Shown: positions 24,694-33,813, counted from the first letter of the stretch. The stretch: 36,466 nt of DNA from an uncultured Pelagibacteraceae bacterium (GCA_902522915.1 CABYXQ010000008.1:1-36466), one strand, 5' to 3'. A program made the numbers and translations. The notes: generated from the sequence alone by a model not told the origin.

Positions 24694-27029
24694 TAATAAA
24701 ACTTTAATATATTATTATCATCTAATCTATTATTATTTAAAAATATTACTTTTCCATCAATTATATTTTTTTCTTTATAGACTTCAATAATTGTATTTTT
24801 TGAAGAAAATTTTGCTTTTTGACCGGTATTAGGATCGATAACCATCATAACCGTACCCTTAGCAGCTTTAAAAGGTCTTGCTTCAGATTTTTTAACTACT
24901 TTTTGTATAAAATTTTTAAAAATTGGTAATGCTGTTTTTGAACCTGTCTCATACCTGCCTAAAGGCGCAGGATTATCAGACCCAACATAAACTCCAACTA
25001 ATAGATTTGATGTAAAACCAACAAACCAAGTATCTGTATTTTTATTCGTAGTACCTGTTTTTCCTGCTATATTTAATTTTAAGTCTCTTAATTTTTTTCC
25101 TGTTCCTCTTTGAACTACTCCCTCTAATATAGAGGTCATTTGATAAGCAGTTTGAGGTGAAAATACTTTTTTATGATTATCTTTTATATTTGGATAGTCA
25201 CTACCCAAATATGAGATTTGATCACAATTAATACATTTTCTTCCATCATTATTAAAAATTGTTTCTCCTTCACTGTCTTGAATTCTATCTATTAAAATTG
25301 GATCAACTACTTTACCTCCATTAACAAATGCTGAATATGCAGAAGTAAGTTTTAAAAGAGTTGTTTCAGCAGAACCAAGCGAAATTGATAGAAGCTCCTC
25401 TGGATTTTCATATATACCAAGTCTTTTTGAAAAATTAATTATTTTTGCAAGACCTAAATCTTGGGCAATTCTCACTGTCATTAAATTTCTAGATTTTTCC
25501 AAACCTGTTCTCAATGTTGAAAGTCCATAAAATTTTTTACCATAATTTTCAGGTTTCCACATTTTTAAATCATATCCTTGATCTAAAACTAATGGAGCAT
25601 CTAATATTAAAGAGGTTGGAGTGTAATTATTCTCTAATGCTAAAGCATAAACAAATGGTTTAAAAGCAGAACCAGGTTGCCTTAAAGCTTGAGTTGCTCT
25701 GTTAAATTCACTTTTCTTAAAACTAAAACCACCACTTAAAGCTAAAACTCTACCTGTATAAGGATCCATCACTACAATTCCACCATTAATTTGAGGTAAT
25801 TGTTTCAAGCTAAAATTTTTATTATCAATTTTTTTAACATAAATAATATCTCCTGGTTTTAATAATTGATTAAATTCTTTTTTTGTCCAAGAAATATTTT
25901 TATATTCAATTATTCCATTTATTTTATTTTCTGTTTCAATTTCAGCAGAAAATTTATTTAATTTTTTAACTATTGCAATTTCCCAGTTAATAGATTTCTC
26001 TAATTTAAATTTTTCAAAATTATTGTTCCAATTTTTATTATATTTTTTATTTGTTAGTGGGCCTCTCCATCCTTTTCTTTTATCATAGGCTATTAACCCA
26101 TCTCTAAGAACTTTAGTTGCAATTTTTTGGTATTGTAAATTAATTGGTATGTTAATATTGAATCCTTGTTTGTAAACTTTATCGTATGTAAAATTTTCAA
26201 TTACATTTTTTCTAACATCTTCAATATAATATTGCGCATCTTCTAAATAAACTTTTTTTGATTTATTTAAATTAATTTTTTCTTTTTCAAGCTTTTTATA
26301 TAATTCTGAGTCTATATATTTATTATCGAACAAATTTTTTAAAACTAAATTTCGTCTATATTTTGCTAACTCTAAATCTCTATAAGGGTTATACTTGCTG
26401 GGAGCTTTTGGAAGTGCGGCTAATAAAGCTGCCTCGGAATAATTTAAATCTTTAATAGATTTATCAAAATATTGTAAACTAGCTGCGGCAACACCATAAG
26501 CACCGCTTCCAAGGTATATTTGATTTAAATAAAGTTCCAAAATTCGCTCTTTTGATAGTGCTCGTTCTATCCTAAAAGCTAGTATTGCTTCTTTAATTTT
26601 TCTATTTAAGCTTACTTCATTTGTTAGTAGAAAATTTTTTGCAACTTGCTGAGTGATTGTTGATGCTCCTTCTAATCTTTTTGACGAAATTATATTTGAA
26701 ATATTATTGATTGTTGCTCTTAAAACACCTTTTGCATCAACGCCAGGATGAGAAAAAAAATTTTTATCTTCAGCAGATAAAAATGAATAAATTACTTTTT
26801 TTGGAATTGCGTTATAAGGAATAAATATTCTTTTTTCTTTAGAAAAATCTGCAACTAGTTCACCATTTCCAGAGTATACTTTGCTAGAGACTGGAGGTTT
26901 GTAGTTTTTCAAAAATTTATAATCAGGAATCTTATTAGAATAATTCAAAAGGATACTAAAAATGATAATAGTTAAAATTAAAAGGAAACTTGCTAAAATT
27001 AACAATATATTTTTTAAAAACTTATTCAT
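24693..27029 (-). CDS. mrcA: Penicillin-binding protein 1A (bifunctional)
   Basis: A class A PBP of 778 aa with an N-terminal membrane anchor (LLILASFLLILTIIIFSILL). The glycosyltransferase domain has AEDKNFFSHPGVDAKG with the catalytic Glu and EGASTITQQVAKNFLL. The transpeptidase domain has the serine motif QPGSAFKPF, SRN in EKSRNLMTVRIA, and KTGTT in NIAGKTGTTNKNTDTWF. It polymerises and cross-links peptidoglycan in the inner membrane. It leads a coupled operon with prfB and the AsmA-like gene and diverges from rne. The mrcA-prfB order is common in alphaproteobacteria. Confidence 0.96.
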   Translation of the reverse strand: MNKFLKNILLILASFLLILTIIIFSILLNYSNKIPDYKFLKNYKPPVSSKVYSGNGELVADFSKEKRIFIPYNAIPKKVIYSFLSAEDKNFFSHPGVDAKGVLRATINNISNIISSKRLEGASTITQQVAKNFLLTNEVSLNRKIKEAILAFRIERALSKERILELYLNQIYLGSGAYGVAAASLQYFDKSIKDLNYSEAALLAALPKAPSKYNPYRDLELAKYRRNLVLKNLFDNKYIDSELYKKLEKEKINLNKSKKVYLEDAQYYIEDVRKNVIENFTYDKVYKQGFNINIPINLQYQKIATKVLRDGLIAYDKRKGWRGPLTNKKYNKNWNNNFEKFKLEKSINWEIAIVKKLNKFSAEIETENKINGIIEYKNISWTKKEFNQLLKPGDIIYVKKIDNKNFSLKQLPQINGGIVVMDPYTGRVLALSGGFSFKKSEFNRATQALRQPGSAFKPFVYALALENNYTPTSLILDAPLVLDQGYDLKMWKPENYGKKFYGLSTLRTGLEKSRNLMTVRIAQDLGLAKIINFSKRLGIYENPEELLSISLGSAETTLLKLTSAYSAFVNGGKVVDPILIDRIQDSEGETIFNNDGRKCINCDQISYLGSDYPNIKDNHKKVFSPQTAYQMTSILEGVVQRGTGKKLRDLKLNIAGKTGTTNKNTDTWFVGFTSNLLVGVYVGSDNPAPLGRYETGSKTALPIFKNFIQKVVKKSEARPFKAAKGTVMMVIDPNTGQKAKFSSKNTIIEVYKEKNIIDGKVIFLNNNRLDDNNILKFY

Positions 27030-27123
27030 TTTATTTCCATTATATCTAGGAATTTGTTAAAGATAAGGCATTAGAATTAAACAAAATTTATATAAAAAAA
27101 GTGAAACAATTAATCAAAATATT

Positions 27124-28932
27124 ATGGAAAAAAATTTATACATTGATGCCTCGCATCCAAATGAAACTAGAGTTGTTCTACAATCTGAAGACAACATTGA
27201 AGATTATGAGTACGAAGGTTTAAAAAATAATTTAATTAAGAACAATATTTACCTTGGAAAAGTAAGCAGGATAGAACCATCACTTCAAGCAGCATTTATC
27301 GATTTTGGAAGAGAGCGACATGGTTTCTTATCATTTAATGATATACAATCTGATTATTATCAAATTCCAAAAAGTGATTTAGAGAAAATTAAAGAAGAAG
27401 AAGAAAGATTAAGAGAAGAATTATCAAAACAAGTAGAAGCAAAAGAAGAAGAAAACATTGCCCAAGGAAAACTTGAAATCGATGATCCTGTAGAAAAGGA
27501 AATATCTGAAGAAGTTAATAATTCAGAGTCCTTAGATGAAAAGGAGTCGGTAGATGAAGAGAAAGAAAATAAAAAGAAAAATAAATTTAAAAATAAAAGA
27601 TATAAAATTCAAGAAGTTATAAAACCAAATCAAGTTATTCTTGTACAGGTAATTAAAGATGAGAGAGGTCAAAAAGGTGCTGCTTTAAGTACTTTTATTT
27701 CAATCGCTGGAAAGTATATTGTTTTAATGCCAAACACACCAAAAGGTGGGGGCATCTCCAGAAAAATATTTAATCCTTCAGATAGAAAAAAAATTAGAAC
27801 TATTTTAAACGAAGTAGAAATTCCAAAAGAAATGGGTCTAATTGTAAGAACTGCAGGATGTAATAAAACTAGAAATGAAATTAACAACGATTTATCAACA
27901 TTGATAAATAATTGGGGTCAGATAAAAGATACAGCCATTAATGCTATAGCACCTGCTCTGATTCATCAAGAAAGTGAAATCATCAAAAGAACTATAAGAG
28001 ATATGTTTGATGATAATACCAAAAATATTATTATTGAAGGCAATGAAGGTTATAAAAAGGCACAAGCTTTTATGAAAATGACAATGCCCTCGTCAGTTAA
28101 AAAAATAAAAAAGTATAGAGGCAAAGTTCCACTATTCATTGAAAAAAACATTGAACAGAAACTTAATCAAATATTTGATTCTGAAGTAAAACTTAAATCA
28201 GGTGGCTATTTGGTAATTAACCCAACAGAGGCGTTAGTATCAATAGATATTAACTCTGGAAGCTCAATAAGAGGTAAAAATATTGAAAGTACAGCATTAG
28301 ATACAAATATTGAAGCAGCCGAAGAGATTGCTAGACAAATAAAAATAAGAGATTTATCAGGCTTAATTATAATTGATTTTATAGATATGCTCAATTATGG
28401 AAATAGAAGACTCGTTGAAAGAAAACTTAAAGAAAAATGCAGAACAGATAGAGCTCGTATCCAATTAGGAAGAATAAGTAATTTTGGTCTTCTAGAAATG
28501 TCAAGACAAAGACTTAGAGAAAGTGCGATTAAATGGAAAGTAACTCTTACAGATGAATCGTTTGCCCAAAAACTCTTGAAAATCGTTGAATTAAAAGCTG
28601 TAGTCAATAAAGCTAAATTTGTTGAGTTAAAAGTTTGCAAAAAAATTTCAGATTTTTTAAAAGAAAATTTTGTAGATGATCTTACATATTTTGAGAAAAA
28701 AAATAAAATGAAGATAGATATAATTAGTGATGTATCTCTTATAATACCTGAGTATATAATTAACTTTCAAAATAAAACCAAAAAAACGATCGAGCTAGTC
28801 GAATACTTTGAAAAATTAAAAAGTATAAAGCAACAAAGTAAGGAAGATAAGATTACTGAAAAAAAGGTTATAAAAAAGTTTAAAAAAAAAACTTTTAACA
28901 AAAAGAAATATTTTAAAAAAAAAACTAAATAA
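27124..28932 (+). CDS. rne: Ribonuclease E/G family endoribonuclease
   Basis: A 602-aa RNase E/G catalytic core. The S1 RNA-binding domain (IYLGKVSRIEPSLQAAFIDFG) is split by an acidic, charged insertion at about residues 78-160. The catalytic magnesium aspartates are Asp375 in SIDINSGSSIRG and Asp418 in IIDFIDM; their spacing of 43 equals that of E. coli Asp303/346. The zinc-link CPxCxG expected after SRQRLRES is missing, with Thr and Ser where the cysteines should be. The C-terminus is a short lysine-rich tail, not a long degradosome scaffold. It diverges from mrcA. RNase G is the alternative name; the S1 insertion favours alphaproteobacterial RNase E. Confidence 0.92.
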   Translation: MEKNLYIDASHPNETRVVLQSEDNIEDYEYEGLKNNLIKNNIYLGKVSRIEPSLQAAFIDFGRERHGFLSFNDIQSDYYQIPKSDLEKIKEEEERLREELSKQVEAKEEENIAQGKLEIDDPVEKEISEEVNNSESLDEKESVDEEKENKKKNKFKNKRYKIQEVIKPNQVILVQVIKDERGQKGAALSTFISIAGKYIVLMPNTPKGGGISRKIFNPSDRKKIRTILNEVEIPKEMGLIVRTAGCNKTRNEINNDLSTLINNWGQIKDTAINAIAPALIHQESEIIKRTIRDMFDDNTKNIIIEGNEGYKKAQAFMKMTMPSSVKKIKKYRGKVPLFIEKNIEQKLNQIFDSEVKLKSGGYLVINPTEALVSIDINSGSSIRGKNIESTALDTNIEAAEEIARQIKIRDLSGLIIIDFIDMLNYGNRRLVERKLKEKCRTDRARIQLGRISNFGLLEMSRQRLRESAIKWKVTLTDESFAQKLLKIVELKAVVNKAKFVELKVCKKISDFLKENFVDDLTYFEKKNKMKIDIISDVSLIIPEYIINFQNKTKKTIELVEYFEKLKSIKQQSKEDKITEKKVIKKFKKKTFNKKKYFKKKTK

Positions 28933-29713
28933 TGCCTTTTATAGGTGAAGACGGATTGCCCATCAATCGTTTTTCTATTCTGCCTGAATGATAAGACTGT
29001 CTGCCTGAAATAACTGCATTTTTAAATGCTAGAGCCATATCAAAAGGTTTTTTTGCTTTTGCAATAGCTGTATTAACTAATACTCCATCACAACCTAATT
29101 CCATAGCGATTGTTGCATCAGATGCTTGCCCTAAACCAGCATCTATAATTAAAGGAAGCTTAGTTTGTTTTCTTATTATTTGAATATTAATTTTATTTTG
29201 AATCCCAAGACCTGATCCTATTGGAGCTGCTAAAGGCATAATGGCAGCTGCTCCTGCATTTTCAAGACGCTTTGCCATTAATGGATCATCACTACAATAA
29301 ACCATAACTTTAAATCCCTCTTTAGTTAGAACTTCTGTTGATTTTAAAGTTTCAATCATGTCTGGAAATAAATTTTGTTTATCGCCCAATACTTCCAATT
29401 TAACTAATTTCCATCCACCTATTTCCCTTGCTAGCCTTAATGTTCTCAAAGCGTCTTGTGAATTAAAACATCCAGCTGTATTTGGTAAATATGTAATTTT
29501 TTTAGGATTTATGTAATCCATTAGAAGAGGTTTTTTTTTATCTGTAATATTTACTCTTCTTACAGCCACAGTTACAATTTCAGCACCAGATAAATTAATT
29601 GCTTTAGCACATTCAGTCATACTTTTGTATTTTCCAGTGCCTACTATTAATCTTGAAGTAAATTTTTTTTTTGCGATTATAAGTTTGTCATTTTTCAATT
29701 TAACCTCCTCCAA
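28925..29713 (-). CDS. thiG: Thiazole synthase ThiG
   Basis: Forms the thiamine thiazole phosphate from deoxyxylulose phosphate, dehydroglycine and ThiS thiocarboxylate. Key motifs are SRLIVGTGKYKS, the imine-forming lysine region VKLEVLGDKQNLFPD, and the phosphate loop PLAAPIGSGLG with IIDAGLGQASDA. The 262-aa length is typical. It starts inside the end of thiS (14-nt overlap), while its stop overlaps the rne stop region by 8 nt. No thiC, thiE or thiO lies in this window. Confidence 0.95.
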   Translation of the reverse strand: MEEVKLKNDKLIIAKKKFTSRLIVGTGKYKSMTECAKAINLSGAEIVTVAVRRVNITDKKKPLLMDYINPKKITYLPNTAGCFNSQDALRTLRLAREIGGWKLVKLEVLGDKQNLFPDMIETLKSTEVLTKEGFKVMVYCSDDPLMAKRLENAGAAAIMPLAAPIGSGLGIQNKINIQIIRKQTKLPLIIDAGLGQASDATIAMELGCDGVLVNTAIAKAKKPFDMALAFKNAVISGRQSYHSGRIEKRLMGNPSSPIKGII

Positions 29714-29918
29714 TAAAATGGACTATTTCAATATTATCTTTTTTTTTAAGATATATTTTATGTATATTTTTTTTATTTATTATTTCCTGATTAAGTTCAA
29801 TTGCTACCTTTTTGAGGGGAATTTTAAGATTATTAACTAAAACTGATAGTTTATAATTATCAGGAATAATTTTTACTTTACCATTTACTCTAATTTTTAT
29901 TTTTTTTATTTTTTTCAT
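29700..29918 (-). CDS. thiS: Sulfur carrier ThiS
   Basis: A 72-aa ubiquitin-like carrier ending in VHFIGGG, whose terminal Gly-Gly is thiocarboxylated to supply sulfur for the thiazole ring. The N-terminus IKIRVNGKVKIIP matches the first hairpin of the fold. It is directly upstream of thiG and overlaps it by 14 nt, which separates it from the MoaD type. The first residues are unusually lysine-rich, and a slightly later start cannot be excluded. Confidence 0.92.
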   Translation of the reverse strand: MKKIKKIKIRVNGKVKIIPDNYKLSVLVNNLKIPLKKVAIELNQEIINKKNIHKIYLKKKDNIEIVHFIGGG

Positions 29919-29934
29919 CGTATATAAATGCTGA

Positions 29935-30381
29935 ATGAATAATAAAATAATTATTATTAATGGTCCAAATCTTAATCTATTAGGAGAAAGAGAACAATCA
30001 CAATATGGATCAACAACTTTTAAAGATTTAAAAGAAAATTGTTTAAAAAAAGCAAATGAGATAGGAATTAAATTAGAATTTGCACAATCAAATATAGAGG
30101 GTGAATTGGTAAATATAATACAAGATTCAAGGAAAAATTATGACGGAATTATAATTAATGCTGCTGGCTTTACACATACATCTGTAGCGATAAGAGATGC
30201 CCTTGATTTATTTAAAAAACCAATAATTGAACTGCATATTTCAAATATTTACAAAAGAGAGGAATTTAGACATAAATCCCTTATAAGTGATATTGCTACA
30301 GGAGGTATTTTTGGTTTAGGAGCTGAGGGTTATATTTTAGCCATAATTTCAATACAAAAGATCTTACAAAATGAAAATTAA
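29935..30381 (+). CDS. aroQ: Type II 3-dehydroquinate dehydratase
   Basis: Catalyses the third shikimate-pathway step. The 148-aa protein shows NGPNLNLLGEREQSQYGS with the catalytic tyrosine loop, INAAGFTHTSVAIRDAL and ELHISNIYKREEFRHKS, all type II signatures. It heads an aroQ-accB-accC run, a widespread bacterial arrangement, and overlaps accB by 11 nt. It diverges from thiS across only 16 bp. Confidence 0.96.
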   Translation: MNNKIIIINGPNLNLLGEREQSQYGSTTFKDLKENCLKKANEIGIKLEFAQSNIEGELVNIIQDSRKNYDGIIINAAGFTHTSVAIRDALDLFKKPIIELHISNIYKREEFRHKSLISDIATGGIFGLGAEGYILAIISIQKILQNEN

Positions 30382-30805
30382 TAAAAGTATTATTAAAGAA
30401 TTAAGCGAATACTTAAAAGAATTTAATCTTACAGAAATTGAGATTACAGAAAAAGATACTAAAATCAAAGTATCAAAAAATAATTTATCTATAAATAATC
30501 AACCACCAATTGCCTCTTCTAATGAAACTTCTAAAACTGAAAATTTATCAAGTAAAAGTAATATTAAAAGTGGAATAGAGATTACTTCGCCTATTATTGG
30601 TACAGCATATCATTCACCAGAACCAGGTGCAAAAAAATTTGTTGAGGTAGGTAAAAAAATTAAAAAAGGTGATACTATAATGATTGTAGAAGCTATGAAA
30701 ACCATGAATCATATTCCTTCTACTGCTGACGGTACTGTAAAAGAAGTTTGTGTCGACGATGGTCAGCCAGTTGAATTTGGTCAAACTATTATTATTCTAG
30801 AATAA
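30371..30805 (+). CDS. accB: Biotin carboxyl carrier protein AccB
   Basis: The biotinylated subunit of acetyl-CoA carboxylase (144 aa). A helical N-terminus and a flexible Ser/Asn/Thr-rich linker (about residues 40-75) precede the biotinyl domain. Biotin attaches to Lys110 in EAMKTMN; the usual motif is AMKM, so the residue after the lysine is Thr here. SPIIGTAYHSPEPGAKKFVEVG is the typical first half of the domain. It lies 5 nt before accC. Confidence 0.95.
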   Translation: MKINKSIIKELSEYLKEFNLTEIEITEKDTKIKVSKNNLSINNQPPIASSNETSKTENLSSKSNIKSGIEITSPIIGTAYHSPEPGAKKFVEVGKKIKKGDTIMIVEAMKTMNHIPSTADGTVKEVCVDDGQPVEFGQTIIILE

Positions 30806-30810
30806 AAACA

Positions 30811-32148
30811 ATGTTTAAAAAGATTTTAATTGCTAACCGTGGGGAAATTGCAGTTAGAATTATTCGAGCATGCAAAGAATGGGGAATCGAAACTGTTGCA
30901 GTTCATTCTGATGTTGATAGAGAAAGTATGCATGTAAGAATGGCAGATGAAAGTGTTTGTATTGGTTCACATCAGCCAGCAAATAGTTATTTAAATATTC
31001 CAGCTTTAATGTCAGCAATTGAACTCACAAATGCTGAAGCAGTACATCCTGGTTATGGTTTTTTATCAGAAAATGCTAATTTTGCCAAAATACTTGAAGA
31101 AAATAAAATTAAATTTATTGGAGCTTCCTCTAAATTAATCGAAATGATGGGAGATAAAATACAAGCAAAAAAAATCGCTAAGGAAAATGGTTTACCAGTA
31201 ATTGAAGGTTCAGAAGGTGGTGTTAAAGATATAAATGAAGCAAAAGAATTGTGTAAAAAAATTGGATTTCCTGTTCTAATAAAAGCCTCAGGCGGTGGTG
31301 GTGGAAAAGGTATGAAGATTGTATATAAAAATGATGAATTTGAAAATTTATTCTCTACAGCTAAGTTAGAGGCTCAAAAATATTTTGGAAATGATGAGGT
31401 GTATATAGAAAAATTCTTTCAAAATCCAAGACACATTGAGGTTCAAATTTTAGCTGGAAAAAATAGAGTTGTTCATTTACATGAAAGAGACTGTTCTGTT
31501 CAAAGAAGGCATCAAAAATTAATTGAGGAAACGCCTAGCCCGGTTTTAAATGATAATATAAGAAAAGATCTTTTTGAAAAAACTGTAAACATGGTTTCTA
31601 AAATTGGTTACATGGGAGCTGGAACAGTTGAGTTTATTTATGAAGATGGAAAATTTTATTTCCTTGAAATGAATACTAGAGTACAAGTTGAGCATCCAGT
31701 TACAGAAATGGTGACAGGAATAGATATTATAAAAGAGCAAATTTCAATTGCTTTTACTGGTGAAACTGCTTTAAAACAAAATGATGTTAGTCCAAGGGGT
31801 CATGCAATTGAGTGTAGAATTAATGCTGAAGATGCTAGTAAAAATTTTCAGCCTTCTCCAGGAATTATTGGAATGTGTCACCAACCATCAGGCTTTAGAA
31901 CACGAGTAGATGGTGCAATATTTCAAGGTTACAAAGTAACTCCTTATTACGATAGTATGATATGTAAATTAATCTGTCATGGAAGAAATCGAACTGAAGC
32001 TATCCAAAGAATGAACCGATCATTAGATGAGTTTGTAATAGAAGGTATTACAACAACTATCCCTCTTCATAAAAAAATTTTAAACCATAAAAAATTTATA
32101 GACTCTGACTTTAATGTAGGTTGGCTTGATAGAGATACTATTGTCTAA
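30811..32148 (+). CDS. accC: Biotin carboxylase AccC
   Basis: The ATP-grasp subunit that carboxylates biotin on AccB to start fatty-acid synthesis. It is 445 aa with the N-terminal KILIANRGEIAVRIIRACKE, the glycine loop KASGGGGGKGMKIV, ERDCSVQRRHQKLIEE and EMNTRVQVEHPVTEM. Length and motifs are standard. The TAA stop overlaps the TAG of the convergent DUF2155 gene in CTAA. Confidence 0.97.
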   Translation: MFKKILIANRGEIAVRIIRACKEWGIETVAVHSDVDRESMHVRMADESVCIGSHQPANSYLNIPALMSAIELTNAEAVHPGYGFLSENANFAKILEENKIKFIGASSKLIEMMGDKIQAKKIAKENGLPVIEGSEGGVKDINEAKELCKKIGFPVLIKASGGGGGKGMKIVYKNDEFENLFSTAKLEAQKYFGNDEVYIEKFFQNPRHIEVQILAGKNRVVHLHERDCSVQRRHQKLIEETPSPVLNDNIRKDLFEKTVNMVSKIGYMGAGTVEFIYEDGKFYFLEMNTRVQVEHPVTEMVTGIDIIKEQISIAFTGETALKQNDVSPRGHAIECRINAEDASKNFQPSPGIIGMCHQPSGFRTRVDGAIFQGYKVTPYYDSMICKLICHGRNRTEAIQRMNRSLDEFVIEGITTTIPLHKKILNHKKFIDSDFNVGWLDRDTIV

Positions 32149-32552
32149 TAGCAATCAACTAACCAAATATCATAAACAGGATGATCAAATGGAACTATAG
32201 ATGGGCTTGAAGAAAACATCCATCCGTTAAAAACAAATACTTCATCATTTTTTTTATTTGTTAAATCTCTTACTTGTACATATGCAACAATTTCAGGATC
32301 ATCATCAAACTCTGAATTTTTACATTTTAAACTTTTTATAGATAGATCTTTAAATTTAATTAGTTCGGTATTTTTAATCTTAAGTAGTGTATTCTTAGAA
32401 CTTATCTTGTCTAATACTTTAAATTCTGTATATGAGCCCTCAAGTTTATTATCTGAAACAGATTTACTAATAAAAATAAAATATACCAAGAAAACAAATA
32501 AAATTGTAAGAAATTTACTCTTTCCAACTTGAATATTTTTTTTTATTACCAT
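32145..32552 (-). CDS. DUF2155 domain protein, secreted or membrane-anchored
   Basis: A 135-aa protein with a hydrophobic N-terminal segment (FLTILFVFLVYFIFISKS) that should be a signal peptide or anchor, followed by a DUF2155 domain. The family ending FNGWMFSSSPSIVPFDHPVYDIWLVDC is very well conserved, with two cysteines (in SLKCKN and VDC) that could form a disulfide in the periplasm. The function is unknown. It overlaps the upstream NDUFA12-like gene by 38 nt, a longer overlap than elsewhere in the window; no better ATG exists, so the start is tentative. Confidence 0.86.
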   Translation of the reverse strand: MVIKKNIQVGKSKFLTILFVFLVYFIFISKSVSDNKLEGSYTEFKVLDKISSKNTLLKIKNTELIKFKDLSIKSLKCKNSEFDDDPEIVAYVQVRDLTNKKNDEVFVFNGWMFSSSPSIVPFDHPVYDIWLVDCY

Positions 32553-32874
32553 CTTTATTTTTATTTGGATAATATGCTTCTTCAGTACCAGTTAAATTTG
32601 ACTGATGAGGTTTTTGCCAACTGTATTTTTCAAAATTATGATCTTTTTCAATTTTATTTTTAGTATGATGTATCCAAGAAAACCATTCCACTGGTATTTT
32701 TGATGCGTCAATTGTATCTGCATAAATAACCCATCTTTTTCCATTTTTACTTTCGTAATACTTATTTCCCATTGTGTCACTTCCAACAAGTTTACCAAAA
32801 AAAATAGTTTTTAATTTTGTACCAAATGTCTCCTGATTCCACCAGGTGAAAATTTTTTTAAAAAGTGTCAACAT
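32515..32874 (-). CDS. NDUFA12-family complex I accessory subunit
   Basis: Homologous to the mitochondrial complex I accessory subunit NDUFA12 (B17.2), which occurs in alphaproteobacteria. The N-terminus KIFTWWNQETFGTKL, then VGSDTMGNKYYES, GKRWVIYADTIDASKIP and EWFSWIHHTK, follows the family closely. I use ATG 32874 (119 aa) rather than the TTG at 32895 in the ORF track, because MLTLFKKIFTWWN fits the usual beginning. It is a strong alphaproteobacterial marker. No nuo genes lie in the window. Confidence 0.9.
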   Translation of the reverse strand: MLTLFKKIFTWWNQETFGTKLKTIFFGKLVGSDTMGNKYYESKNGKRWVIYADTIDASKIPVEWFSWIHHTKNKIEKDHNFEKYSWQKPHQSNLTGTEEAYYPNKNKDGNKKKYSSWKE

Positions 32875-32989
32875 AAAAATTAATTTTTTATTCAATTAAA
32901 AATTGTAAAATTTAAATTAGACTAAAATATGATTTTGTATATAAATAAATTGTCTGACTTGAGATTCAATAAATTTAAAAAGAGGAAAA

Positions 32990-33811
32990 ATGGCAAAATA
33001 TTTAGTTGAGACTTATTATACGTGCACTTTTAAAGTAAATCATTACTTAGATGATATTAATGAAAAAGAGTTAAAAAATCTTGAAAAAAGAGACGATGGA
33101 AAATTTGAAGTTCTAGATCTTAAATTAGATAATCGTAAAACAAAAAGTTTAGATCCTAATAACAATAAAGTTATTGACACAAAAAAAGTGGAGATTGTGA
33201 ATGAAAAAAATCAAACCACAATGAATAATAAGGAAAAAATAATTTCCAATTTAAATAATACTTCAGAAAAAAATGGAAGAAGATTTAGTATGCCTGATAG
33301 AAGAAAAGGATACATACAAAAAGCTACTATTGGAGATCATAAAGTTTATCTACACACTGGAGAATATGAAGATGGAAAAATTGGGGAAATTTTTATTGAC
33401 ACAAGTAAAGAAGGTGAATTGGTTAAAGCTTTAATGAATAATTTTGCGATAGCAGTATCACTAGGTCTTCAATACGGTGTTCCTCTAGATGAATTTATCA
33501 ATGCTTTTGTTGGAACAAAATTTGAGCCTTCCGGTAAAGTTCATGGAAATGATAGAATATTAAGTGCAAGTTCAATGTTGGATTATATTTTTAGAGAGCT
33601 AGCAATTTCTTATCAAAATAGAGAAGATTTGGCTCACACACCCTCAATTGGTGATAATGATAATAACACAGAAGAACAAAACTCCGAAGATCAAAATCAA
33701 TTACTAAAAATTGTAAAAGATATAACAAGCAAAGGTTTTGTTAGAAATAATTACAAAAAAAACCTTGTAGATCTTTCAGATGTTAAAATAAGTTTAAAAG
33801 GTAAAAAGTAA
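32990..33811 (+). CDS. TSCPD-domain protein related to the NrdJ C-terminus
   Basis: A 273-aa protein whose residues about 98-210 match the C-terminal region of B12-dependent class II ribonucleotide reductase Nrd[49 protein letters not shown] and [13 protein letters not shown]. It lacks the catalytic barrel and has only one cysteine (Cys12), so the redox pair of NrdJ tails is absent. A separate N-terminal domain ([11 protein letters not shown] to KLDNRKTKS) is joined by an Asn/Lys-rich linker. Split NrdJa/NrdJb reductases are known in Pseudomonas, but no NrdJa is adjacent. It has a clear AGAGG ribosome-binding site. It is intact and probably has its own role; what that is, I cannot say. Confidence 0.8.
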   Translation: MAKYLVETYYTCTFKVNHYLDDINEKELKNLEKRDDGKFEVLDLKLDNRKTKSLDPNNNKVIDTKKVEIVNEKNQTTMNNKEKIISNLNNTSEKNGRRFSMPDRRKGYIQKATIGDHKVYLHTGEYEDGKIGEIFIDTSKEGELVKALMNNFAIAVSLGLQYGVPLDEFINAFVGTKFEPSGKVHGNDRILSASSMLDYIFRELAISYQNREDLAHTPSIGDNDNNTEEQNSEDQNQLLKIVKDITSKGFVRNNYKKNLVDLSDVKISLKGKK

Positions 33812-33813
33812 TT

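Noticed and set aside
27201-27620. Acidic insertion in RNase E as a foreign domain
   Set aside because: Charged insertions within the S1 domain are known in alphaproteobacterial RNase E, and composition matches the rest of the gene.
29625-29840. Plus-strand 71-aa hydrophobic ORF over thiS/thiG
   Set aside because: Antisense to two certain genes; the hydrophobic look comes from Lys/Ile codons read in reverse.
32875-32895. TTG start for the NDUFA12-like gene
   Set aside because: The ATG seven codons later gives the usual N-terminus.
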